Shown one piece after another: positions 50,201 through 60,961 of a stretch of DNA of 64,000 nt. Source of the DNA: Apostichopus parvimensis. Lineage: Eukaryota > Echinodermata > Holothuroidea > Aspidochirotida > Stichopodidae. The DNA lies in NCBI GenBank assembly GCA_000934455.1, contig KN886612.1, positions 1 to 64,000 on the forward strand, in the 5' to 3' direction. A program made the position numbers and the translations under genes. The first letter of the stretch is position 1. Every line of letters begins with the position of its first letter. The notes under the pieces are model-generated. The model searched no databases, was not told the origin of the DNA, and worked only from the letters and a program-made list of their open reading frames with translations.

Positions 50201-52971
50201 GTATCAGTTGTGGTGATACGTATCTAGTTTACAATCAGTATGATTGCCGCTTTTTAATTTTCTTTTTTAGTGAAACCCGCCAACGAGAGTGATTGCAGGT
50301 ATACATTTCACAATATTTATAACTGCTTATTTTACTCTTTTTTTTTCCGGTTATCAAATGTGCCTCGCTATTTAGCTGAACTCGTTACAAAATTAAAGCA
50401 TGTGTACCTAGAGTACATGGGGTTCCTAAAAAGTAATCGAATGTAATGAAATATATGATCATCGTGTGTTTTCATCAATTGTATTGGACATAAACAATAC
50501 AAATCCAACTTGATTTACGTTTTCATTTGTCAGTAAAGAATTTTTGGCGATGTTAACAACTTGTAGCAAGAGAATTGGCAATACTGGAAGTAAACGATTG
50601 GCAGATATCAATTTTCAGCATGAAAAATCCAACGTTCGAGTTACTATGGGCACAGGGTATCCTTCCTCTGAAGCACGACAGGGGATTTCGGTGAATGACA
50701 GCGTTAAATCTCTAGGACAACTGTGCTTTATGTTGTATCGAGCAAACCTATTTACAGCAAGAGATGTGGTCATAATCTACATTGAGAAAGGTGTGTGTGA
50801 TATTTTGTCATTTTTAATTGCATTTATATGTCTAAGGCATTATCAATAATTAAATCTGATATCTTGTTTATTGTACACGTCTTGCTGTGTAGGCGATTAA
50901 TAATGTTTTTTTTCTTGATATATAACTACATTTGCCGTTGAACATGAAGCTGAAGGGAATGTATGAAAACGTTGAAGTCGTTGATATTGGAACTAACTGC
51001 ATTACTGATATAATATATATGTAAGGCCAAAACGGTTTAAGAGTAATTCTAAATAGGAATTCAATCATTCAGTTTGCTTAGATGGTGTAAGTTAAATCAG
51101 TCATTATAAAATAATGTCGATTTTTATCATCAAGGGAACCTTGTCAACGCCTGAGGAGCCTGGGGTACCTGTCATCTCAGTTTTATGAAAAGCCACATCA
51201 GTGTCAATGTCATATTGCATTTGCTTCTTTCATTTAAAAGTGCCACCCCTATATTCTCACAAAGGGGCCCTTTCGATATGCCTTGTTGTTGCAAAACATA
51301 AAAAATATTATAATTCGTTTCTTCAAAACATTTACATCGAAGTCACATGTCTCCCACGATGCTATTTCACCTACAGATTGCACGCTCTCGTCACTTTTGT
51401 TTTCTATGATCCAATATAAATTTCATGTGGTCTATTCGTTACAATTTAATTCGTGTATTTAGAACTACAGGAGGTAATAGCAAACATTTCGAAGGAGAGA
51501 GCATCTAATTGGGATAAATTAGCAGTGTATGGATTATCCCTATCCGAGGAGGATGTTCTTTACCTAGATAGAGCAGGCAAGTCAAACGAAGGCAAGTATT
51601 TTTTAGTTCATGAACGTTGAAAAATGTAAACACCATCTATCATCAGTACATTTGAAGTTTTGCCATTGACCTTACTCAAAGACTATATTTTGTTCTTTAT
51701 ACAATGAAATATTTACTCTTGTCTTATATGGCACAGTACCTAACTACAATACAGTGCACACTTCTTAAGATGTAATGCATGTGACATAATTGACATGAAC
51801 TGAACAAAGAATGATGGAAGCTATTTAATTAGGTCTCGATATTAACTTGTTTTATATCTTTCAAGGGGAATGTCATAAGTATGTTATAGTAATAACTGTT
51901 GATAACAGGAGTCAAGCGCCCAATATTAACATTTATTTCAAAAGTTGTTATTGTCTTTCATTTAGAACGAGTGCGCATGGCTATCTCCAAGTGGATGAGA
52001 AAAACGGAGATCGGTAAAGATGTTCAGCAAATTTTGATGAAAAAAGCCCCAATAACTTCCCCCGACATGGGTAAGAAGTATATTAATAGAGTTGTATATT
52101 AGTACGATTATTATGACCGTTAAGCGAAATTACACATACTTGTTTTGCTCCGACACTTAATCTAAATTTTTGAAAAGGACTGCATTGGGAGGGAACATAC
52201 AGGCTTGAACAAATTTCGAAAGACAATGTCACATGCGAGTTACAATAGAGGAGGCAATACACAAAACCCTGTAACATGCTTTTCTTGCACATAAACTACT
52301 TAACCTATACATAACATGACATATATGATGTAACATAATAATATAAAGATGACAGAGAGAACATGTTCATTTCAAAAATTGAAGTTTTCATTCACTAAAA
52401 GTTCACTCCAAGATTTTGAAGAGAAACAATGGCAAGGGAAGCTCCGCAAATGAATTAGAACGTGCCCCTGTCCCCGACGTCCTTCACAAACGGTATCTAC
52501 CTCCATGAACTAGTATCGAAAACACACCGAAATATAAGACAAATCAATTTAATTTTTCTTGGTATTAGCAAATTATGAGCGAATGGTGTCCTTACTGATG
52601 GCAGGAATTACGGTAGTTAATGGCAATATTTGCAGTGCGCACCCATACATCTGATGTCCATTCTCCCGTTAAGAAATAATATGCTAATAATTGAAGTCGA
52701 TCCTTCATCAGTGAAAGAATTTGCAATTTGCTGAAACTTCATACATTTCTCGAATAGTGTTTGGTTTAGTTTGGACATTGCTGCTGTTGTTGATTTTTAT
52801 CTTCCCTCCAAAGTATATTATTTAAAAATTGTTTTCAATGGCTGTCTTACTCGCTATGCGAGAAGGAAGAACATAGACTGTTCAGAGTATATGCTTATTA
52901 TAAGTGAAAATGAAGGGAACGATCGAAATATGTTTACATATCTACTGTTATTTGCAGGAACTGATGTTTGA
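34537..52971 (+). CDS. Receptor copy B: signal peptide, 3 Ig, TM, acidic tail, alternating Death and CARD-like domains
   Basis: Exons: 34537-34553, 35192-35241, 35426-35722, 36133-36435, 37580-37798, 38273-38383, 40187-40247, 40471-40514, 40992-41022, 41227-41267, 41990-42047, 42169-42212, 42870-42998, 43222-43368, 44134-44173, 44357-44583, 44889-45017, 45224-45349, 45944-46001, 46192-46418, 46995-47126, 49256-49411, 50271-50298, 50534-50790, 51463-51591, 51966-52070, 52958-52971. Their sum is divisible by three and gives about 1,059 residues plus stop. Every whole-domain border is phase 1. This is a type I membrane receptor: an Ig ectodomain and a cytoplasmic run of four Death and three CARD/DED-like domains. 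By analogy with death receptors and CARD adaptors it should assemble signalling complexes; ligand and output are unknown. A second, copy-A-identical version of the 156-nt Death3 exon at 48744-48899 was left out as a likely artefact. Confidence 0.82.
35426..35722 (+). CDS. Receptor B Ig domain 1 (V-type)
   Basis: Single phase 1-1 exon, 99 codons. It shows the Ig hallmarks in order: 'VFLEGSDVTLTCVV' (first Cys), 'YVIWEDF' (Trp), 'FSLTIKDVHLSDEGTYIC' (second Cys with D.G.Y.C). One-exon Ig domains of this phase are typical of Ig-superfamily receptors. An N-glycosylation sequon NAT follows the Trp. Confidence 0.9.
36133..36435 (+). CDS. Receptor B Ig domain 2
   Basis: Phase 1-1 exon of 101 codons after TTGACAG. 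Cys residues lie in 'TEVNITCSAYNARPAVSVF' and 'STEDISVYCRVFTAG'. The domain lacks the core Trp, so it is a divergent Ig. Several N-glycosylation sequons (NIT, NSS, NHT, NFS) indicate an extracellular location. Confidence 0.75.
37580..37798 (+). CDS. Receptor B Ig domain 3 (short, C2-like)
   Basis: Phase 1-1 exon, 73 codons. 'CNITISGNEIRCLCQANPPV' carries the first Cys set, and 'EEVEPMNIRCFATNELGTG' the second, with the N-E-x-G pattern common at the end of C2-type Ig domains. Short for an Ig domain and without the core Trp. Confidence 0.7.
38273..38383 (+). CDS. Receptor B transmembrane exon
   Basis: One exon, phase 1-1, 37 codons. 'GIVPVAVIVSVVVLLVVLTV' is a strong single-pass helix followed directly by 'IYIRCRRGPREKKSD', a basic stop-transfer anchor, so the C-terminal side is cytoplasmic. 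Confidence 0.9.
38455..38700 (+). repeat. Degenerate GGAT/TGAA-rich simple repeat
   Basis: Intronic stretch of imperfect GATG, GGTGGGT, TGGCTGG and GAATG units. No role seen. Confidence 0.75.
40187..42212 (+). CDS. Receptor B acidic cytoplasmic tail made of three microexon pairs
   Basis: Pairs 40187-40247 + 40471-40514, 40992-41022 + 41227-41267, and 41990-42047 + 42169-42212. In each pair the first exon is phase 1 to 2 and the second 2 to 1, so a pair can be skipped or added without frame change. The encoded 75 or so residues are Glu/Asp/Asn/Pro/Ser rich ('ENETDENGQQEDGD', 'SPDENEEDG', 'TNDEEASSFPPQ'). 'PDENEE' fits the loose TRAF6-binding pattern P-x-E-x-x-acidic/aromatic, but in so acidic a stretch this may be chance. 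Short size and low complexity mean support comes mainly from splice sites and phase. Confidence 0.65.
42870..43368 (+). CDS. Copy B Death domain 1
   Basis: Exon 42870-42998 (43 codons): 'FIRNILLKVNKDWDIFAIEV' then 'LNISEKVV'. Exon 43222-43368 (49 codons): 'QINAVTENMTSNHIEILY' and 'CKQFGLECFKDNNGC'. The first half is a clear Death helix 1-3 segment; the second half is divergent. Both phase 1-1. Confidence 0.7.
44134..44583 (+). CDS. Copy B CARD/DED-like domain 1
   Basis: Microexon 44134-44173 (40 nt) and exon 44357-44583 (227 nt), phases 1-2 and 2-1. 'CCGTRIGKVGISKLLEAFQI', 'FEQTDVIKKPYVNLLWKL' and 'YRARKILLLYF' are the helical segments. It aligns along its whole length with CARD-like domain 2 of the same protein. 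Confidence 0.7.
44889..45349 (+). CDS. Copy B Death domain 2 (shortened second half)
   Basis: Exon 44889-45017: 'NDWEIFAIEMLDIPAKHV'. Exon 45224-45349: 'DQIGVVISKMTAEHIGI', 42 codons against 57 in copy A. The difference is an in-frame 45-nt loss removing the segment that corresponds to 'SEFNLQSVEEEGRYYF' in A. The exon keeps its acceptor and GTAAGA donor. Confidence 0.65.
45944..46418 (+). CDS. Copy B CARD/DED-like domain 2 (absent from copy A)
   Basis: Microexon 45944-46001 (58 nt, phase 1-2) and exon 46192-46418 (227 nt, phase 2-1). 'RERIGKVGISRLLAALTDGD', 'IETEDETNVLEKLDKDEVI' and 'RARKIVFSYLEAG' are the helical segments; this is the least decayed copy of the domain. The corresponding part of copy A runs straight from 2,722 to homology at B's 46,811, so about 1.07 kb with both exons is missing there. 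Confidence 0.75.
46995..49411 (+). CDS. Copy B Death domain 3
   Basis: Exon 46995-47126: 'ISLDWEIFAVEVLKLENDHV'. Exon 49256-49411: 'MFRKWRSKRGQLETVSIPFL' then 'RDLIEDNEFSGKI'. The Trp pair and the G-x-F-L pattern make this a canonical Death domain. The second half occurs twice in the assembly; the version at 48744-48899 is identical to copy A and lies just before a gap, so 49256-49411 is taken as the true copy B exon. Confidence 0.75.
48668..49146 (+). other. 479-bp segment identical to copy A (6172-6650), repeated exon
   Basis: Starting at TTTTCTACAACTACAG and ending at GCATTAGCT the sequence equals copy A base for base with no indel, whereas the flanking A/B sequence differs every few dozen bases. 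It contains a full second copy of the Death3 exon (48744-48899). The gap follows at once and the sequence after it restarts at CTTTAATCCATTTCG, repeating the same region in its own copy B version. Confidence 0.9.
49147..49196. other. Assembly gap (50 N)
   Basis: Round-number gap joining the copy-A-identical segment to the diverged copy B version of the same region; its true length is unknown. Confidence 0.99.
50271..50790 (+). CDS. Copy B CARD/DED-like domain 3
   Basis: Microexon 50271-50298 (28 nt) and exon 50534-50790 (257 nt). 'LTTCSKRIGNTGSKRLADI' and 'LGQLCFMLYRANLFTARDVV' match copy A; the insert between them differs strongly ('NFQHEKSNVRVTMGTGYPSS'), suggesting a loop free to vary. 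Confidence 0.7.
51463..52971 (+). CDS. Copy B Death domain 4 and C-terminus
   Basis: Exon 51463-51591: 'SNWDKLAVYGLSLSEEDVLY', ending at a GC donor (GCAAGT) as in copy A. Exon 51966-52070: 'RMAISKWMRKTEIGKDVQQI' and 'LMKKAPITSPDMG'. Terminal exon 52958-52971 adds 'TDV' and TGA. The short C-terminus ends in a T-x-V sequence that fits a class I PDZ-binding motif; copy A, whose last splice is one base off, lacks it. Confidence 0.68.
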
Positions 52972-55900
52972 CAACTGTTAGTCAGTCAACGAGTGATTGG
53001 ACAGACAGATGGTGATGCACATGACAAATTTCCGCTTCAGCTGTTTCATTTTCGTTTTGTTTTCGCAAACATCAAGTGAATGTAAAACAATCATATCACT
53101 GTTGCTTGAAATGTAAGAATAGAATTGACGACAGAAAGATTGTACTACTGATGTCAGTTGGGGGTTAAAGAGGAATAACTCCAGAGCTGGTAAAGAGCTT
53201 TTATCACATGAACGTAACTCTTCTTTAATATAATTTTTAAATTTTATTACCTTCTGAATATCAAGTATTTTCCTAATATGCTACCGTACTTCTATCACAT
53301 CCACCAAGAACACCTAACTTTGGTGGAAAAGATCCGCACTCTAACAATACTTTGATTATTCACCACAACCAGCGACCATTGTTCATTGTTTATATTAACC
53401 GCATAACGTATATGGCTTTTCGGATTACCTGTTTCATTCCTTTCTAGAATTGTTGGCATCAGTTCGGCTCAAGAGATTGAAAACGGTTTTTTTGTTTGAT
53501 TTATTTGTAATCGCAATGTCCTGTTTTTTCTCCCTATGTTGTTTTGATTTGTCCTGTATGAGACAAAATAAAGTATCAAACAAAGTTCTAGTTATCATTT
53601 ATCTTCCTTTGTAATGGTGCTCTTATTTATTAAAGGGCACAGAGTTGTGTTAACTCGTTTTGTGTATATAACGTTAATTTAAGAAGGCAACGATGTGTCT
53701 GTTTACTACGCGTTAATAAATATCAAACAATTGACGTCGTACATCACTCATGTTATTATCTTTGAAAGTTGTGTAAAGCTTAGTGTTTTTGAGTACAATT
53801 CACGTCTCAAGTTGAAATAATGACCTTAAAGATGAATACTTACAACAAAAGGACTATTCCTTCAATTACTTCTTACCCATTTAGACGAAGGGTTTATTTA
53901 TTTAAAAAAAATAATGACTTTGTTCTGACAATACATTAACCGTTAACATATAACTTCTAAAGAATTGTCCAAAAATATCCAACAGGATTAATTTGGAGCA
54001 GAACTGGTCATTGGTACAAAATACGTTTTGCTAAATGTAATAAAGTACTGTTGTACAAATTAATCGTTTATCTGATTATTATTATTATTCGTAGAGATAA
54101 TATCGCAATGATTGGTTTCTTGCTGAAAATTCTAAGAATATTAAGTTCCCTTTTCCGCATTCAAAAACTGGACATGTTCATAACTATGTGACCTATTATT
54201 CCCGTATGTTACATCGTTAATGTTGTTTGTTACCAAAGTTAAGAATGGATTTTAGAATATTTCTACAAAGCAACGACAATACAAAGAAGAAAAAAATTCA
54301 TCAAGGGAATCTGTAAATTGAGTAGTACTCTAAAATTGATTATTTCAATGGAATTTCACCGAATTGTTAATTACTTACCTTACAAGCAAATTCTACATTG
54401 TAAGTAAAATACAGATCAAACACACGCGTTGATCAAGGTGATGGGTGGTTAAACAGTATTTTACATGTCTTTTGTTTCAATGGAATTACTAAGAAATATT
54501 TATTGTGTAGCTTACCTTACCTTTAGTGAACAGTAATGACACTATACGCTTATGCTGTAATATGCCACCGCTGAAAACAATGCTTGGAATGCAAAATGAT
54601 ATACATACTCTTCTTTTTTTAATGTTTTGTTCTAAGCAGGTGTATGTCGAACTATGAAACCGAAGTAAACCTTGATATCATATCGTTTTTCTTGAATAAA
54701 TACCAGGATACACCGTGTCAATGGGCCGTGAGCTGAAACAGAGGGAAAGTCAGAATATTAATGATAATAATATCCCCACGTAAGTGAAACTATAACCAAT
54801 TTGATGAAAGTAACTGCAGGTTATAGCGTTTAAAAGGAATTATTTCTTTCTGCGATGTGAGCTTAGGAAAAACACACATCGAGTATATATATAATATATA
54901 TAGAATGTTTAGTAAGTTAAGTCCAAGATAACGAAATGATTTAATAAATTAACGTGCAATAAACGAATGCTATAGCATAACAAAATTAATTCCAGTTTAT
55001 CAACTGAGATATCAATAACATATCATATAGAATGATAAAGTCGATTTTTCAGTTCTGATAACATAACTCCGTTCGTCAGTATTGTAGTTTTATGGAGCTA
55101 CCAACCGAAATATATGTTGAAATCATGTTCTTTTTGCACACAGAGTTACATCAAATGTGATCATTAAAAGTCAAGGGGTAGAAAAATACAGCGATTCTGT
55201 GAGAAGAGCGGTTTGTTTCATACAACTTCTCTAACAAATTTTATTTTTAAGCTAGAGCTCTCTTATTTCACAAATGGTGCTAAATTTTGCAACACCAGCA
55301 ACAATATACACCTTTTAGCACCATGCACACTCACAGGACGTGGCGACGTCCGTACATCAGCAACAAGATACACCTTTTAGGACCATGTACCAGCTAACAA
55401 CCGAAATAAGTTGAAATCATGTTCTCTTTGCACACAGAGCCACATCCAATGTGACCTTGAAAAGTCGAGCGGTAGTAAAATACAGCAAATCTATAAGAAA
55501 AGCGGTGTGTTTAATACAAATTCTCAAAAAAATATAAGTTATAACTCTCTTATTGCACAGATGTTACTAACTTTTGCAACATGCCGCACACCAGCAGCAA
55601 GATACACATTTCAGCACCATGCACACTAACAAGACGTGACGAAGTTTTCGATTTTAGAAGTATCTTCGTTGGAAGCAACAGCAGAAGCCCTGAATGGATC
55701 GGCATGTCTGGCGCTATTTACTCTTACGCAATCAAAAACATATACTTGCAGAGAGCGTTATTGTCAAATTTCTATTAGTTCTTTTTTCTGTTTACAATAA
55801 ATGTGTATGTGATTGAACACAAGCTAATTATTGCAAAACATTTAGTTAAAGGATATTCCCGTGGCTGATATTTATCGTTTGAAAAAAATCACCGTACATT

Positions 55901-57790
55901 TTCTGCATCTTTTGGACAGCACCACATCGGTGACGAAAGCATCTGTAAACAGCAGAACAAATAATGTAACACGGTAGTTGAGCTGAAGAGGTCTTTTGGT
56001 ATTTTTAATGTACAATAATTTTATCCACCTTGGAAATTATACTTAAAATTCCTAAAGTAATTTTTTTTAAATGTGGTAATTTCCAAGGTCAATTCAACAA
56101 GAAGAATAATTAGGACAATACATCTGTTGAAAAGGACTGGCCTGATAACATCATAAACCATAAGATCCATCTCCTGGAGTTTAGAAAAGTTATCTGTTAG
56201 AAATCGTGCACGTTTAAAATAATCAAATCTTGTCTTAAGAAAACGTTTTTAGTATGCTGTGTTCAGCTAGAAGTGCATACCATTCCCTTGCCACGTAAGC
56301 TCCGCATTGTGTGCCACCAGAATATTCCTTGAAGAAACTAGTCACCTGCACATCGGTGATGCAAAGCACTTGAAGCAATTATACACAGTTCACTGATTGG
56401 TACATTTTACATTCCGACCAAAAATGCAAACTTACCCAGAAAACATTCTTATCTTAAGATATATAGATCATGTGTATGGAATCATAAAGAGGTACGGTGT
56501 ACACCTACGGGTACCCCAAGAAGGAATGGTAAACCAAGCTATGTTCTGTATTTGATTGGAAGCTTCTGCTGCGGACTTATACACATTCAAGAGGGTTACT
56601 CTACGTCGATGTTAACGGGTTTAGTGCATGTTTAGCATTCAATTATTCCATAATACGTCATATATAGGTGATGTTTAAATACAGAACCACTTTAATTGTA
56701 TCATTGGACGAAAAGGTTACTTGATGATTGTTCACTTTGTTTTTCTAGACTATCGTGCAAATGTTATTGCCTTACTCGATTATTGTTAATTGGCATTTCT
56801 AAATATTAAAATAGAAAATTGCTCGATGACTTTCCTTTCAAAATGCCTGCATTATTTATTGCAATAACAAGCATAAAATTACACCATTGCACAAAAATAT
56901 AACTAATGTTTTCTTACTTACCTTTCTTGCACGATGCTCACACAATATGAGTATGAGAAGTGTTCTGACTCACTTAAGACGATACCTTAGAGACGAAAAT
57001 GTAACGATTAGAATAGAGATATTCTGCTCGTTTCAACTCACAAAAGCCTGCTATTGTCTTGAATACCGAAACGGTTCTGATAACGGCCAGGGTACAATTA
57101 TCGTTACATAAATTGTTACAAATTGTGGAACACACATCACACTCGTAATACGTTTGTGGAAATTACTAGAGTCCTTGCATTCCTCACTGTATTCTATGAA
57201 AAGAGGTCAATGAGCCCAAGGAAGGAAAGTAACAACGTTGTTACCATTGACTATAAATGGTGTTAAAATTGCTTTTGCCATTGAACTTGTTCATCTTAGT
57301 GTCACGTGTGACTTATTACAAAGAACAAAGGCAAAATGTATCTAAGTGTTCTGCTTGCTAATGAGACTATTACAAGAAGTGAACTGATTAGACGAAACAA
57401 GAGTCTATAAAACTTGTTGTGTTGTATTGCTTCGACGTTGTAACACCACTTATCTAACATCTAAGGGAAATGCACCTTTACACTTCCGTTGATTGATGTA
57501 GAATGAAAAAAGAAAATATTGTTCTTGAAAATATTAGTCTGGACTAATTGTATAATTTTTGTGATCAAAATAGTCACATATAAATATGTTTTGCATGCTT
57601 TGTCGATTCTTTAGTCTTCCAAATAAAATATATATATGGAAAATATTATAGATTTTCTATTGTAGTAACGTTGCTGCTCGCATCCAAATGTGTTTATACA
57701 ACTACAACTTCAAATTTCATTCCACCTTAAATTAGTCAACGAAACATTGAACCAATCATGTGCTCTATTTCTTGCCTCTGGCCACTTTGT
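52972..57790. other. 3' flank of receptor B; no gene seen
   Basis: Similar to the copy A flank 9,618-13,740 throughout. It includes an AATAAA signal near 53,574 that could end the receptor B transcript, about 600 bases after the stop, and the two-unit 240/296-bp repeat at 55097-55630. No supportable exon. Confidence 0.5.
55097..55630 (+). repeat. Two-unit tandem repeat, copy B version
   Basis: Units begin at 55097 and 55393 with 'GCTACCAACC' / 'GCTAACAACC'. The first unit is longer than in copy A because a 'CACCAGCAACAATATACACC'-type piece is itself duplicated at about 55,295-55,385. Confidence 0.65.
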
Positions 57791-59850
57791 ACAACCCTTA
57801 TCCAAATATTAATCAACATTTTGTTGCTAATAAAGATTTGTGGGTTGTGTTATTGTGGTCGTCAAAATTGTTCAAATTGGAAAGAAATTGGACTAGAGAC
57901 TATACAAAATTCGAATTCCCACTGTCTGACAAGTAGATCAATTCTAGTAGGAAAAACCAAATCTTTTTCGTTTTACATTTCAGAGGAAAGTAAGTGAGCT
58001 GAATTATATTGAGATTGATCACGAAGGTAGCAAAAATGGTTGTCATCGTATCAATAAAAGTGACAATGTGTGCGAGTATGCTACTGTTGTTAAGACTACG
58101 CCTTCAAATGTCGCTTCCGAGAGAGAGTTGAATGTCTGTGTATGAACAAAGTGTAACAAATCTCGATTTATCAAGAAGATTCCAACCATGGCAGCAAACT
58201 CAGGAAAACGTGTTCTCGTGTGTGCTACCAGCTGACTCTGCATCTCAATTTGGCCAGTTTCCAAATCCTGGAAAGAAATGGTGGTCCTTATTTTCTTCTA
58301 GTACGTTGGCCTTGCCTTTTTTATCTACATTTTTATGTAGCTAAGTTACTTATATTTTTATATATATTCTTATAGTACATACACATATTAAATATCGACG
58401 CACTGAAAAGTAACAATAATAACTCTCATAAAGTATCAACTAGTGAATTTAATCCATTGCACTGTCCACAGAAAGAAGGATCTGCTGGAACTTAAGTTAA
58501 CTTTTTAACCAGAAACCGACGTTAGCAATTTTTAGCAAGATTCTTCAGTAAAAGCTAGGCTCGGTAGAATTACGACGGCGGTCGTGGACCCCAAATTTCT
58601 TCCTTTTTTTTTAAGTGGACAACGGAAGGGATTAGTTTTCATAATTTTTTGAGTAAGAAAGTAGAAATGATACTGGGCCTTATATTGTTACAATTCATGT
58701 AAACAGAAATTCAAAATTTAAACTTTCTAATGGTACGTAGGTTTTATCTAGGAATCAGGGACGTAGTCGGAAGAAGGGAAGATGTAGTCCAGAGGGTACA
58801 AAAATAACCAAACACGAAACAGGGACTGAATTAAAAAGTTATCAAAAGAAACTAACTAACTAATTACGGTTTATTAAACAAGTAAGGCTAATTTTTACAA
58901 CATCGATGCAGTGGCAGATTTACGGGGTGCAGGGGGCGCGTCCTTTATCGGTCCTTTTTTTTACTAAAATGTGCTTAAGAAATTAAACCTATATGTAGAC
59001 TTAATCATAGTTCAAAAATGTCTCGCAATGCACCATTTGACGTTTAAGGCTAATTTTTCATTGGAAAGGAATATTCCTTAGCTGACAGGTGAACTGTTTA
59101 ATACGCGTTGTGGTAAAGTGTGTTTTCAACTACCAGGTGAACATTTGTGAATAAGTAACGAGCTTCTTTATTCAATGTGCAATTACTATGGCTTTGACTA
59201 TATCTTAATGTGCGTGTGTCATTGTATTTTAAAACGTTGCTTTTTATTAGTGTCAGTATCAGCATGGTAACCGCAAATTTCTTTACATAACCAGTAACTT
59301 GAGCAACTCAATAGAAAAGTTACGGTCCCGTTAAAAATCATCCGAAGTTTGTTTGTAATATTAGTAGCAGTTGTCAACTCGACGATTAATAGCCCCGTTA
59401 ATATATGATCAATTTGAAACAAAATGATACATTTCTTAAGATATAATGAGCAGTTTTAAGAAAATGGCAAAATGATTATCTATCCATTCAATAAATTGAA
59501 GCAACATGTTGCACTGATTACTAATTTATTCCAATAATTCAACACTTTGAAACAAAATCACAAACTGATCATTGGTTCGTGGAACAAAAATCTCTCTAGC
59601 CATCTGACCACTGCATCAAGCATGACGTTACCGTTTAGTCCCCATTTATATAATAGAGAAGTAACGATTGAAAAAGTTATAATTATTAGAAAACTAAATA
59701 AATTGTAATTGGAAAGTACCCTGTGGTTGGACAATGTAATTAAAAAGTAACACCATTTTGGAATCATCACGTTTTCACAAGTGTAAATAAATATTTTTGT
59801 CAGATCTGTTAAATGCAGTAAACTTTAAAGCCTCATTTTCCCCATATTTG
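57790..59850. other. Copy B-specific segment in place of the pseudokinase block
   Basis: No similarity to copy A can be followed here. One frame (58132-58344) reads 'DLSRRFQPWQQTQENVF' and 'SASQFGQFPNPGKKWWSL'; it looks protein-like but I recognise no family and find no convincing splice partners. The rest shows nothing. Confidence 0.4.
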
Positions 59851-60583
59851 TGTTTTTGATATGCTTGTCATTGAATAACCTCACTAAACTTTAAGTAAGC
59901 TTGGCAGATAGTTTTCTGCTGCTGTGTAACCATTCCTTAACATAACCTATTTATTGGATGATATTCTTTATGTTAACTGTTTTTGTGTTATATTATAAAT
60001 TGACCACACATAACCACTGTAGAACTGACTTAAACATGTGTGTATGTTATTACTGAAATACTGACATACCCTAACTATTTAATAAATGCACATATTTAAC
60101 AGTTACGGAATGGGTTTTCAACATAAAATTATAAAGCTCTTTTCATATCCTTAATATTAACTTGGGTCGTAGTAAGGTAATACTTCATGTTCTATTGATG
60201 AATATTTGCAATACAAACACTAGCATGAAATACATGGCAATAGGAGCCTATTAACTAAATATAAGGTAACATATTGTAACGTGAATGGTCTTTATACTCC
60301 TAATTTTGGAGGTTTAAATCTTAATTTATGGGTTTCACAGTCTAAGTAGGGAATTATAGTATTAGTAAATCAATATGATTATTGATTTGAATGTATACGA
60401 CATATTTGCACATGTTTAAGGGGATAATGTTGTTGCTGTCTATTAAATAGCTAAAAGCATTGTAATTAGCTTGTTGTATTTAACAATTGTGTAGTACATT
60501 TACCAGAGTGAGACAAAATAAATGACAGTTTAGTTTTTTTACCAAAGACAAACTTACCACAGTCATTGAATATTTGTGCGCAG

Positions 60584-60769
60584 ATCGCTTCTCGGCCTAT
60601 TGGCTAAAATCATGTGTAGTATCTGTTCCCTTTCGAGGGGAATGGTGATATACACCCGACGATGATCACACAGTCACAGTCCCGATGCAAGGGGACTGGG
60701 GTTGAGAGCGGATCAGTTGTTCGGTAGTTTTGTTTTCGTGCCCAGATTCTTTCCTGGGTGACTTTTCTT
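60584..60769 (+). ncRNA. U2 snRNA-headed unit 1
   Basis: The first 45 or so bases follow the U2 snRNA 5' end closely: the stem-loop I 'GCTTCTCGGCC.ATTGGCTAA', then 'GTGTAGTATCTGTTC', which includes the branch-point recognition sequence GTAGTA. After that the sequence is unlike U2: a 'CCCTTTCGAGGGG' hairpin, a long unrelated middle, and a final 'CCCAG...CTGGG' hairpin followed by TTTTCTT. Length (about 186) is near that of U2. It may be an snRNA-derived SINE or a much diverged U2-like RNA. Confidence 0.6.
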
Positions 60770-60788
60770 AAAAAGTACTTGTGCGCAG

Positions 60789-60961
60789 ATCTTTCTCGGC
60801 CTTTTGGCTAAGGTCATGTGTAGTATATGTTCCCTTTTGAGGGGAATGGTGATGCACGACGATGATCACAGTCTCGATGTAAGGGGATCGGTGATGAAAG
60901 CGGATCAGTCGTTCGGTAGTTTCATTTTCGTGCCCAGGTTCTTTCCTGGGTGACTTTTCTT
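60789..60961 (+). ncRNA. U2 snRNA-headed unit 2
   Basis: Tandem partner of unit 1, sharing the lead 'TTGTGCGCAG', the 'CTCGGCCTTTTGGCTAAGGT' head, 'GTGTAGTAT.TGTTCCC', the GAGGGG hairpin and the final 'CCCAGG..CTGGG' hairpin. The middle is about 12 bases shorter. A third lead 'TTGTGCGCAG' follows at about 60,972, after which the similarity ends, so the array probably once continued. Confidence 0.6.

Noticed and set aside
60584-60769. Ordinary functional U2 snRNA gene
   Set aside because: Only the 5' quarter matches U2; the rest is a different body, so it is listed as U2-headed rather than as U2.
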